From: Rhodospirillaceae bacterium TMED167
GTDB taxonomy: Bacteria; Pseudomonadota; Alphaproteobacteria; Rhodospirillales_A; UBA2165
Direction of reading: 5' to 3'
DNA length: 5,764 nt
NCBI GenBank assembly: GCA_002170915.1
Contig: NHHQ01000101.1
Span: 1 to 5,764 of the forward strand
A program made the position numbers and the translations under genes. Below are positions 1-5,035 of the stretch, in pieces. A model generated the notes under the pieces. The model was not told the origin of the DNA. It searched no databases and saw only the letters and a list, made by a program, of their open reading frames with translations. The first letter of the stretch is position 1; each line of letters begins with the position of its first letter.

Positions 1-1
1 G

Positions 2-91
2 TTGGATAAGCTGAATGTGCAAGCCTTCATCATTTTAACCGTGTTTATAGGCTGGTATCCCCGCCAGTGGCGACAGAGGGGTTATTTCTAA
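2..91 (+). CDS. Possible C-terminal fragment of an unknown gene (5' partial)
   Basis: An open frame enters from the left edge and runs 29 codons to a TAA at 89-91. The visible residues include a hydrophobic stretch (VQAFIILTVFIGW) followed by a basic aromatic end (PRQWRQRGYF). The next gene starts 19 bases downstream, which fits a preceding operon member. No function can be assigned, and a frame this short could be open by chance. The hydrophobic-then-basic ending would suit a membrane-associated C-terminus, but that is inference. Confidence 0.4.
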   Translation: MDKLNVQAFIILTVFIGWYPRQWRQRGYF

Positions 92-110
92 TCTTCCGTG
101 GAGAGTTGTC

Positions 111-278
111 ATGCAAGTTTCAGTCGATAAAAATGATTTGATCACACTGATAAAAATGGCGCAAAGCACGGATGATATGTGGGATGAATCAATGGATAGG
201 GCGCTGTCTGTGTTATGTAAAAAGTATCGTCCTGCATCGACACCAGTGACGCTTAATAACGACTCAGCTTCTGCCTGA
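111..278 (+). CDS. Small hypothetical protein, 55 aa
   Basis: ATG at 111 follows a GGAG Shine-Dalgarno core (100-103) at 7-nt spacing, and the frame closes with TGA at 276-278. The product begins MQVSVDKNDLITLIKMAQ, continues through an acidic helical stretch (TDDMWDESMDRALSVLCKKY), and ends in a Ser/Thr/Asn/Ala-rich tail likely to be disordered. I see no signal peptide or membrane segment and do not recognise the family. It lies 22 bases upstream of the next gene in the same direction, with good ribosome binding sites on both, so it is probably part of a plus-strand operon of small accessory genes. Its reality rests on the SD, the spacing and protein-like composition. Confidence 0.6.
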   Translation: MQVSVDKNDLITLIKMAQSTDDMWDESMDRALSVLCKKYRPASTPVTLNNDSASA

Positions 279-300
279 TATTGCTGCTCAAGGAGTGTTT

Positions 301-552
301 ATGAGGCCAGTTAACGAAGATAAAACTATCATACTGCGCGTAAATTATACGCAGCTTGCTTTTTCATGCGAAGGGCGTCTGGCTAAGGCGCTTATCAATG
401 ATTACAAGGGTAGTCATGTGTCACTGATTGAAAAGAAAAGCTCCGGCGTAAAAGTGCCATATTTTGTGTCTGTTACGGACGACGGTAAGCTGGTGGATAC
501 CTATACGGGTGAGCCCTTTGAATTATCGAAATTCTGGCAACATACCCTATGA
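301..552 (+). CDS. Hypothetical protein, 83 aa
   Basis: I choose ATG at 301 because AAGGAG at 290-295 lies 5 bases upstream. An in-frame GTG at 295 overlaps that SD and is a poor alternative. The product (MRPVNEDKTIILRVNYTQLA...) alternates short hydrophobic strands with polar turns, including a VPYFVSVTDDGKLVDTYTG segment, which suggests a small beta-rich cytoplasmic domain. There is no signal peptide or membrane helix. I do not recognise the family. The stop codon overlaps the start of the next gene (ATGA, 549-552), indicating translational coupling with the 158-aa product and probable joint function. Confidence 0.75.
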   Translation: MRPVNEDKTIILRVNYTQLAFSCEGRLAKALINDYKGSHVSLIEKKSSGVKVPYFVSVTDDGKLVDTYTGEPFELSKFWQHTL

Positions 553-1157
553 CGGCACCGCTGAAATTAAATACGCCATGGAAAAATAGAGTGGCATTCG
601 TGCATCGTGTTGGCTCTGAGGCGTTCTTTTTGTTAGTTCATCCTTGCGGCGAACTTCTGCTAGTGAGCAATACTGCTAGAGGTGCAGCGCGTTGGGATAG
701 CGCCTGCATTCGCTGGATAGAAGCGCGTGGTGCGTATTGGATGTGTAAGTACGGCGTTCATGATTTGAAATTTGAACTCTCTGGTTTCACCGAGGCGCAA
801 CTGACTCAGTTAGCGGTTCAAACAGGTATTGTGTTTATCACGCGTGATAAAAAGCGCATTGAAACGCCGGCGATGCTAGACACGGTGATGGCGAGGAGTC
901 TTCTTAACTGGATAGCAAAGCACCCGAAGATGGCCAACAATAATGCAACCGTATTGGTGTATCAGAATTTGATGGAGGAGGCAGGCTTGTCGCCGCTTCC
1001 CAAAGATGATTACACGGGTAATGTCGATTGGCACCCTAATAGATCCACCCATTTGCGGCGTAATGGATCCACTTTAAACCGTCATTTTCGCCCTCAAACA
1101 GGGGGATTATTTCTTGCTTTTTTCTCCTCGTCCAGTCTGATCTTTGTTCTCACGTAA
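549..1157 (+). CDS. Hypothetical protein, natively 158 aa, now 202 aa by read-through into an IS21 end
   Basis: ATG at 549 overlaps the stop of the preceding gene (ATGA), so translation is probably coupled. Residues 1-158 are native. They show a hydrophobic strand region (SEAFFLLVHPCGELLLVSNT), a Trp-rich part (RWDSACIRWIEARGAYWMCKYG), and a helical C-terminal half ending DDYTGN. No known domain is evident, and there is no signal peptide or membrane helix in the native part. The IS21-family element begins at 1022, inside codon 158. Excising it with one GGTAA copy restores AAC-TAA, so the ancestral gene stopped right after Asn158. At present the frame runs 44 codons into the element (residues 159-202), ending in a hydrophobic LFLAFFSSSSLIFVLT stretch. 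The last 51 bases overlap the 3' end of istB in antisense. Whether the extended protein is stable is unknown. Confidence 0.75.
   Translation: MTAPLKLNTPWKNRVAFVHRVGSEAFFLLVHPCGELLLVSNTARGAARWDSACIRWIEARGAYWMCKYGVHDLKFELSGFTEAQLTQLAVQTGIVFITRDKKRIETPAMLDTVMARSLLNWIAKHPKMANNNATVLVYQNLMEEAGLSPLPKDDYTGNVDWHPNRSTHLRRNGSTLNRHFRPQTGGLFLAFFSSSSLIFVLT
1017..1021. repeat. Target site duplication, left copy (GGTAA)
   Basis: GGTAA directly abuts the TGT terminus of the insertion sequence and is repeated exactly at 3614-3618 beyond the other end. A 5-bp duplication is within the 4-8 bp range known for IS21-family elements. Its perfection fixes the element's boundaries and suggests a fairly recent insertion. 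Confidence 0.92.
1022..1099 (-). repeat. IS21 left (istB-side) end: terminal inverted repeat with two transposase-site repeats
   Basis: The end starts TGTCGATTGGCACC at 1022. Two copies of an 18-bp unit of consensus GCGGCGTAATNGATCCAC lie at 1031-1048 (three mismatches) and 1055-1072 (perfect), 24 bases apart. A further inward stretch at 1073-1099 (TTTAAACC...CCCTCAAAC) matches the inverted sequence at 3487-3511 with small gaps, so the shared end extends about 78 bp. Multiple repeats at IS21 ends are known as IstA binding sites; assigning that role here is by family. Confidence 0.85.
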
Positions 1158-1880
1158 TTTGCGATAGCTTTCGCCCTCTAAAACCAATCGATAGGCATTG
1201 TGTCTGAGCCGATCGAGCGTGGCAGCACCAAGCAGTTTATTTGGGAATGCCTGACCCCATTCGCTGAAGTCCAGGTTGCTGGTGATGATTGTAGATTTTT
1301 GTTCATATCGTTCATCGATTAAGTCGTGGAAGTCTTCATCCTGAGGGGATTTAAGAGGCTTTAAACCGAAGTCATCAATGATGAGTAGGTCTACTTTAGC
1401 TAACGTCTGGAAGCGTTTCTCATAGGTATTCGTGGCTCTGGCTGCATGCAAGTTCGCAAGCAGTTTTGCCTGAGTGAAGAACAAGACATCTATGCCTTTT
1501 TGTACAGCACAATGCCCGATGGCTTGTGCCAGATGGCTTTTGCCCGTGCCGCACGGGCCTGCGAGCAGCACCGCCACATGTTCATCAATAAACCGGCAAT
1601 CAGCCAGTTCATTGATATAGGCGCGGTTCAAATTGGGATTAGCATTCAGATCGAAGCTTTCCAGGGTTTTATTGCTCCTAAAGCCGGCACGTCGCAGACG
1701 TGTGGCATACTTTTTCTGATCACGCCTTGCCACTTCGTCCTGCACCAGTAAAGCCAGGAAGTCGGGATAACTGAGTTGATGTTCAATGGCCTCACGATTA
1801 CGCATCGTTAATGAGTCCGTCATACCAGAGAGGCGCAGTTGTTTCAGTAATGGCGTGAGTTCGGGGATCGGGTTGATCAT
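1107..1880 (-). CDS. istB: IS21-family helper ATPase IstB, 257 aa
   Basis: This is an AAA+ ATPase of the DnaC/IstB type that partners IstA. In the IS21 system it binds target DNA and activates the transposase. Residues 1-100 form the N-terminal helical domain typical of IstB (PELTPLLKQLRLSGM). The ATPase core carries Walker A GPCGTGKS (108-115), Walker B LLIIDDFG (165-172), a sensor-1-like ITSN (199-202) and an arginine-containing DRLRHNAY (223-230). At 257 aa it matches the usual family length and is uninterrupted. ATG at 1880 has AAGGA (1891-1887) 6 bases upstream. It lies 14 bases after the istA stop, so the two are co-transcribed and probably translationally coupled. The gene ends inside the element, 85 bases from its left end. 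Confidence 0.96.
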   Translation of the reverse strand: MINPIPELTPLLKQLRLSGMTDSLTMRNREAIEHQLSYPDFLALLVQDEVARRDQKKYATRLRRAGFRSNKTLESFDLNANPNLNRAYINELADCRFIDEHVAVLLAGPCGTGKSHLAQAIGHCAVQKGIDVLFFTQAKLLANLHAARATNTYEKRFQTLAKVDLLIIDDFGLKPLKSPQDEDFHDLIDERYEQKSTIITSNLDFSEWGQAFPNKLLGAATLDRLRHNAYRLVLEGESYRKLRENKDQTGRGEKSKK

Positions 1881-1894
1881 GCTTTTTCCTTGTT

Positions 1895-3436
1895 TTAGTG
1901 AGGGAGAAGTTTGTTGGGATCTCGGTGGAAGCGGCCACCGCCGGTATAAGCATCGCTTAACGTATCGAAAGTGCTTGATTCATCAGGTTGCTGGTCCAGT
2001 CCTTTTTCAAGGATCTGCTTAACGGCGCTGTAACGTACATTGTCAAAGGTCAGGGCGCGTAAACAGGCGGCTTCCACACGTTTAGCTCCGTAGCGTTTGG
2101 CAAGTCCCACAACACCTTGCGCAGCACGCAGGTTATCCAGTACGCGGCTGGCAAACAGGCGCTTAATAAACACATGGCAGGACTCGCCAATCCGCTGCGC
2201 CTGAGCCAGACAATACTGCGGATCCTGCATGTTGTAGGCTTGCGCGGCGGGCGGTTGATGTTCAGGTACCGTTGCGCGGCCACCCTGATGATGTATTCGG
2301 GCATGCGTGGCTTTAAGCTCATGCTTTTGATAGATGCGCACCATGGTATCGCTGGCTTTCAGCCACAGTGTTTCTCGGATCAGAGTGTAAGGTACTGAGT
2401 AACGACAGTGTTCAAACTGTACGTGTCCATCACCGTGTACCTTTACTTTAGCCCAGACGGCTTGTTCTGGCGGCACTTCCGGTAGCGGACTAAGCAATGC
2501 CTGCTCGATCTCAGTAAAACGCTCAAGTGGCTGACATTTTGTGGTGCCGTGTTTACGATTACCGGCGACGGACAGCAACCAACTTTTAAGCTGTGCATTG
2601 GCATCACTGAGACTGCGAAACTCCTTCAGAGGCACAAAGCTGTTCTTGATGTACTTGACGTTAGATTCCACGCGCCCTTTCTTCTGCGGATCTCGCACAG
2701 GACATGGGGCAATTAAAAAGCCATAGCCTTCAGCACATTCACCATAAGCTCGCTGAACCTGAGGATCGTGATAGCAGGCCCTGGTGATGGCACATTTAGG
2801 GTTGTCGATAACGACCCGTTTGGGCACACCGTTGAACCATTCAAAGGCCCGACGATGGCAGGCCAGCCAGGTTGCCACGCTTTGGTCGCGGATGAATTCA
2901 GCGTAGATATGCCGGCTCCAGGCCAGCGTCATGACAAAGATCCAACTTTTACGCAGCTCGCCGGTCCGGGTATCCACAATTAGTGGGCCCGCACCGAAGT
3001 CCACTTGTGCGGCATCGCCAGGCGCAAACTCAATGACAGTAGTAGGAACAGGTGTCTTCTCTGCCAGCGCTTTTAGATAGCGGATCACCGACCAGTAGCT
3101 GCCAGTGAAACCATATTTATCCACCAACGCCTGATGGATCGTTGTGCCTTGCACACCATCTTGATACCACTTATCGACTTTATCGGCGTAAGGTGCAACG
3201 GATGAAGTGGTTGTTGGATTGGGTGACTTTTCGCCGAAAATAGCCGCGAGTTGCGTGTCATCAGGCAGATCTTTATCCAGCTCAAGCCAGCCATGTTCAA
3301 GAGCGATGCGCTTAATCGCTTTCACTTTATTACGGCCAGCGACACCACTGTCGGCAATCGCACGATTGGAATCACCCATTCGCATTCGAACGAGGATGTG
3401 TCGGTATTGGTACATTTCAAACCTCCGGTTTGCCAT
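1895..3436 (-). CDS. istA: IS21-family DDE transposase IstA, 513 aa
   Basis: IstA catalyses strand cleavage and joining at the element ends. An N-terminal helix-turn-helix region (about residues 12-45, HILVRMRMGDSNRAIADSGV) precedes a second helical DNA-binding part. The RNase H-like catalytic core has candidate residues D146 (in AQVDFG), D211 (in VVIDNPK) and E257 (in GRVESNVKY). The C-terminal region includes the beta-rich VQFEHCRYSVPY segment of this family. Length and order are normal and no frameshift is visible. ATG at 3436 has GGAGA (3447-3443) 6 bases upstream. A second in-frame ATG at 3415 (Met8) has a stronger SD, GGAGG (3426-3422), at 6 bases. In IS21 a slightly N-terminally shortened IstA acts as the cointegrase, so both starts may be used. 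The stop TAA at 1897-1895 sits just before istB. Confidence 0.96.
   Translation of the reverse strand: MANRRFEMYQYRHILVRMRMGDSNRAIADSGVAGRNKVKAIKRIALEHGWLELDKDLPDDTQLAAIFGEKSPNPTTTSSVAPYADKVDKWYQDGVQGTTIHQALVDKYGFTGSYWSVIRYLKALAEKTPVPTTVIEFAPGDAAQVDFGAGPLIVDTRTGELRKSWIFVMTLAWSRHIYAEFIRDQSVATWLACHRRAFEWFNGVPKRVVIDNPKCAITRACYHDPQVQRAYGECAEGYGFLIAPCPVRDPQKKGRVESNVKYIKNSFVPLKEFRSLSDANAQLKSWLLSVAGNRKHGTTKCQPLERFTEIEQALLSPLPEVPPEQAVWAKVKVHGDGHVQFEHCRYSVPYTLIRETLWLKASDTMVRIYQKHELKATHARIHHQGGRATVPEHQPPAAQAYNMQDPQYCLAQAQRIGESCHVFIKRLFASRVLDNLRAAQGVVGLAKRYGAKRVEAACLRALTFDNVRYSAVKQILEKGLDQQPDESSTFDTLSDAYTGGGRFHRDPNKLLPH
3413..3428 (-). promoter_or_regulatory. Internal translation start of istA (cointegrase-type short form)
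   Basis: Within istA, GGAGG (3426-3422) precedes an in-frame ATG (3415-3413) by 6 bases, forming a better ribosome binding site than that of the first ATG at 3436. Starting here gives a 506-residue IstA lacking seven residues. IS21 itself makes a slightly shorter IstA, the cointegrase, from an internal start; applying that role here is by analogy. Confidence 0.6.
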
Positions 3437-3473
3437 GCGTATTCTCCAGACTGAAAAACAGTCAACGATACGC
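3437..3473 (-). promoter_or_regulatory. Predicted leader hairpin immediately upstream of istA
   Basis: On the istA strand the leader contains GACTG-TTTTT-CAGTC (3463-3449), a 5-bp stem with a 5-nt loop, nested in an outer 6-bp stem GCGTAT/ATACGC (3473-3468 with 3442-3437). The outer stem ends directly at the first ATG, and the first SD (GGAGA, 3447-3443) lies in the internal loop. If folded, it could reduce initiation at the long start while leaving the internal start free. The pairing is read directly; the regulatory role is inference. Confidence 0.45.
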
Positions 3474-3486
3474 GAGTTAAACAGAA

Positions 3487-3613
3487 GTTTGAGGGGAAAA
3501 ATCAGGTCAAAGTGGATCTATTACGCCGCTAATCAGGTGGATCGATTACGGTGCAAATGGGGTGGATCGATTACGCCGCCAACGGAATGGATCCATAGCG
3601 GTGCCAATTAACA
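3487..3613 (+). repeat. IS21 right (istA-side) end: terminal inverted repeat with four 25-bp-spaced repeats
   Basis: Four copies of an 18-bp unit (consensus GTGGATCNATTACGCCGC) begin at 3512, 3537, 3562 and 3587, exactly 25 bases apart. The outermost copy is the most diverged and leads to the CCAATTAACA terminus at 3613. The innermost copy is followed inward by a stretch (3487-3511) that also occurs, inverted, inside the left end. Such arrays are the known transposase binding pattern of IS21-family ends. The istA promoter must lie here or in the leader, but I see no convincing -35/-10 pair. Confidence 0.85.
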
Positions 3614-3618
3614 GGTAA
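3614..3618. repeat. Target site duplication, right copy (GGTAA)
   Basis: This is an exact copy of 1017-1021, directly abutting the CA terminus of the element. Joining 1021 to 3619 rebuilds the uninterrupted target, in which the 158-aa frame reads AAC then TAA (3620-3622). Confidence 0.92.
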
Positions 3619-3661
3619 CTAATACCCCGACCTAACTACCAAAAACGAATAGGAAATACCT

Positions 3662-3988
3662 ATGTTAAGAAAGCTATTTTTGTCCTCTTTTGCGATCACT
3701 CTATCTTTTTCTGTATGCGCGAATGACGCGTTCTTTAAAGGCGTATCAGCGCTCGAAGAGGGCGATACAAAATCTGCAATCACGCATTTTAAGCAGGCTG
3801 CTAGTGAAGGGCATGATATTGCGCCTTATACGCTTGGTGTGCTGTATGAAAAAGGTGAGGGCGTCAAACAAGATTTTTATAAGGCAAAAACTTGGTATTC
3901 AAAAGCTGCCGCTAAAGGACACAGAGGTGCCAGGGCGAGATTGCCGATCATAGAATCAAAAATCGCTGCCCTTGAAGAAGGCAATTAG
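3662..3988 (+). CDS. Secreted Sel1-repeat (TPR-like) protein, 108 aa
   Basis: ATG at 3662 is preceded by AGGAAA (3651-3656). The first 20 residues form a Sec signal peptide: basic MLRK, a hydrophobic core LFLSSFAITLSF, and a likely cleavage site after SVCA. The mature protein of about 88 residues has a degenerate TPR-like helical pair (FKGVSALEEGDTKSAITHFKQAASEGH) and then one good Sel1 repeat (about 54-89) with the hallmark LGVLYEKGEGVKQD and WYSKAAAKGH motifs. Sel1 repeats mediate protein-protein contacts, so a periplasmic scaffold or adaptor is plausible; the partner is unknown. The protein is short for the family, with only one full repeat. Before the IS arrived the gene began 39 bases after the stop of the 158-aa gene, so it probably belonged to that operon. 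A terminator follows immediately. Confidence 0.88.
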   Translation: MLRKLFLSSFAITLSFSVCANDAFFKGVSALEEGDTKSAITHFKQAASEGHDIAPYTLGVLYEKGEGVKQDFYKAKTWYSKAAAKGHRGARARLPIIESKIAALEEGN

Positions 3989-3996
3989 TGTCCATG

Positions 3997-4026
3997 CGCA
4001 TTCCTGTTCAGCAAGGAATGCGTTTT
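3997..4026 (+). terminator. Rho-independent terminator after the Sel1-repeat gene
   Basis: A perfect 9-bp stem, CGCATTCCT (3997-4005) with AGGAATGCG (4014-4022), has an 8-nt loop and is followed by TTTT (4023-4026). It starts 9 bases after the stop codon. It marks the 3' end of the plus-strand unit, in the gap facing the convergent 140-aa gene. The short T tract makes it a moderate terminator. Confidence 0.8.
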
Positions 4027-4041
4027 GATATCTTTAGGTCT

Positions 4042-4464
4042 TCATTTTTTATGGAATCGAATGACTTTTCTGTCTAACTCCTCCTTCATTCTTTCTGCTT
4101 GCAGTGCGTTGTAGTAACGGTTAAGCAGGTTATCATTCACCATTTTCAATGTTCTGCTATAACATGACACCTCTACTTCCTTAGGGTTGTTCGGGTCAAA
4201 CTCTTTAACTTGGTTCGAGCCTTCCATGCTATCTACCATGATGTCGTTTATGTATTTATGGATCTCGTCTATGAAAGACGCGATATCAACACCTGCACTC
4301 TTTAATTCCTGATTTACTTTGCTAATAGCCAACGACAACACAGCGAATTCTAAATGGTACGCCCCCGTACTCATAAATATGTCAAATTTAGAATTATGTT
4401 TTATTTGACGCTTTGTATCTAATTCTCTCATATAGATTTGAAGTAATGCTTCTTCTGCGTTCAT
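4042..4464 (-). CDS. Hypothetical protein, 140 aa, alpha-helical, AT-rich gene
   Basis: ATG at 4464 has AAGGA (4480-4476) upstream at a long 11-base spacing; no better in-frame start exists. An out-of-frame ATG at 4471 reads only three codons. The product is predicted mostly helical: an N-terminal helix (EEALLQIYMRELDTKRQIK), a hydrophobic helix (YHLEFAVLSLAISKVNQEL), an acidic middle (EFDPNNPKEVEV) and a charged C-terminal helix rich in Lys, Arg and Glu. There is no signal peptide and no clear membrane span. I do not recognise a family. It converges on the Sel1-repeat gene, and tandem hairpins separate it from the upstream minus-strand operon, so it appears to be its own transcription unit. 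No convincing promoter is visible in 4465-4604. Confidence 0.7.
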   Translation of the reverse strand: MNAEEALLQIYMRELDTKRQIKHNSKFDIFMSTGAYHLEFAVLSLAISKVNQELKSAGVDIASFIDEIHKYINDIMVDSMEGSNQVKEFDPNNPKEVEVSCYSRTLKMVNDNLLNRYYNALQAERMKEELDRKVIRFHKK

Positions 4465-4595
4465 GTATGCATCTATCCTTTCTGTTAAACGATGATTGCA
4501 TTTTGCATGCTTTCTGAAGCCTGCCGCGTCATTAAGAGCCCTTTTTTCTGCCGTTAATTCATTTTGCTGTGTTCTCAGTGAAAAACATTTGCCTT

Positions 4596-4668
4596 AAAAA
4601 TAAAGGGTATACGGATTTAATGGTTGATGGGGCACCTTCACCCCATCAACCATTAAATCCGTATACCC
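4596..4668 (-). terminator. Perfect 28-bp inverted repeat with T-rich tail (terminator-like palindrome)
   Basis: Arms 4605-4632 and 4641-4668 are perfect reverse complements over 28 bp, separated by an 8-nt loop (CACCTTCA on the plus strand). The arms begin GGGTATACGG and end TTGATGGGG. On the minus strand the hairpin is followed by TTTATTTTT (4604-4596), so it may terminate transcription arriving from the minus-strand operon. A perfect 28-bp stem is far longer than termination needs. It could instead be a recombination, replication or small-RNA element, or a small inverted-repeat insertion; the sequence does not decide. Confidence 0.6.
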
Positions 4669-4699
4669 AAAAAAACCTGGCATTGCTTAACCAGGTCTT
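4669..4699 (-). terminator. Rho-independent terminator of the minus-strand operon
   Basis: On the minus strand AAGACCTGG (4699-4691) pairs with CCAGGTTTT (4680-4672), with one G-U pair and a 10-nt loop, running into a tract of seven Ts (4675-4669). It lies 27 bases after the stop of the 95-aa gene. Its T tract directly abuts the 28-bp palindrome, making a tandem pair. Confidence 0.85.
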
Positions 4700-4726
4700 C
4701 AGTCGCTTTGCATGGCACCTTTGAGG

Positions 4727-5014
4727 CTAAACCTCTTTTGGCTTAGTACGCCTCGCCTTGAGAGCCCGTGAAAACATTCTGGCAGCTTCAAGTAATCCAG
4801 CCAAAAAGAACAGCAGATGTCCGAATATCTCTGCCGTCACTATTGTTCTGTACTCAAAATAGGCGGCGGAGGCAGGCAGGTTATTGGGAGTATAAAGGTT
4901 GCGGACATCTTCAGCTCCAGTAATCAACAGGATGATGTCATATCCGAACACGAGCAGACAGCCCACAATAACCATCAAGCCAAGTTTATCTCGGCTTATA
5001 CACAAATACTTCAT
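4727..5014 (-). CDS. Small inner-membrane protein, two predicted TM helices, 95 aa
   Basis: ATG at 5014 has AGGA (5028-5025) upstream at 10-base spacing, and TAG closes the frame at 4727-4729. Two hydrophobic segments are predicted to span the membrane: about residues 11-32 (LGLMVIVGCLLVFGYDIILL) and 57-78 (TIVTAEIFGHLLFFLAGLL). The intervening loop is mildly acidic and polar. The C-terminus is strongly basic (RALKARRTKPK), which by the positive-inside rule puts both termini in the cytoplasm and the loop outside. I do not recognise the family. It is the last gene of a minus-strand operon, 21 bases after the 206-aa gene and followed by a strong terminator, so it probably works with its upstream neighbours. 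Confidence 0.82.
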   Translation of the reverse strand: MKYLCISRDKLGLMVIVGCLLVFGYDIILLITGAEDVRNLYTPNNLPASAAYFEYRTIVTAEIFGHLLFFLAGLLEAARMFSRALKARRTKPKEV

Positions 5015-5035
5015 TTACGCTTGTTCCTGTTAGAT

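Larger units (their letters stand above)
1022..3613 (-). mobile_element. Complete IS21-family insertion sequence, 2592 bp, reverse orientation
   Basis: The element has the IS21 layout: istA followed by istB on the minus strand, 14 bases apart, between inverted termini. The ends begin TGTCGATTGGCACC (left, from 1022) and TGTTAATTGGCACC (right, reading inward from 3613). About 20 of the first 27 positions match. Both ends carry further 18-bp subterminal repeats, as expected for transposase binding sites in this family. Perfect 5-bp target repeats (GGTAA) flank it. Both reading frames are intact with catalytic residues present, so it may be active. There is no cargo gene. It interrupts a plus-strand run of small genes, removing the stop codon of the 158-aa gene and separating it from the Sel1-repeat gene. 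Confidence 0.95.

Noticed and set aside
1091..1105. CCCTC-AAACA-GGGGG as a terminator near the istB stop.
   Set aside because: The stem is only 5 bp, is mismatched on the istB strand, and lacks a proper T tract there; part of it is explained by the conserved inner end sequence.
1446..2022. Plus-strand open frames inside istA/istB (including 1446-1751 and 1786-2022).
   Set aside because: They are antisense to intact, well-recognised transposition genes, and their products have no family features.
2050..3300. Alternative minus-strand and plus-strand frames within istA.
   Set aside because: They are frame shadows of a complete 513-aa transposase; nothing suggests overlapping genes.
3503..3510. 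TTGACC on the istA strand as a -35 for istA.
   Set aside because: No acceptable -10 lies 16-18 bases downstream; the nearest TTAACT is about 22 bases away.
3512..3604. The evenly spaced 25-bp repeats considered as a CRISPR array or plasmid iterons.
   Set aside because: Units are diverged, form the end of an IS21 element, and recur inverted at its other end, so transposase sites explain them.
3207..3611. Plus-strand frame of 134 codons crossing the start of istA and the IS right end.
   Set aside because: It is antisense to istA and runs through the terminal repeats, with repetitive translation (GGSITPP-like) that reflects the repeats rather than a protein.
3690..3953. Second plus-strand frame of 87 codons inside the Sel1-repeat gene.
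   Set aside because: The in-phase gene has a signal peptide, Sel1 motifs and an SD; this frame is its shadow.
4520..4565. Possible promoter for the 140-aa gene (TTAACG with a downstream TAATGA or CTTAAT).
   Set aside because: The -10 match is poor at 17-base spacing, and the better hexamer gives only a 15-base spacer.
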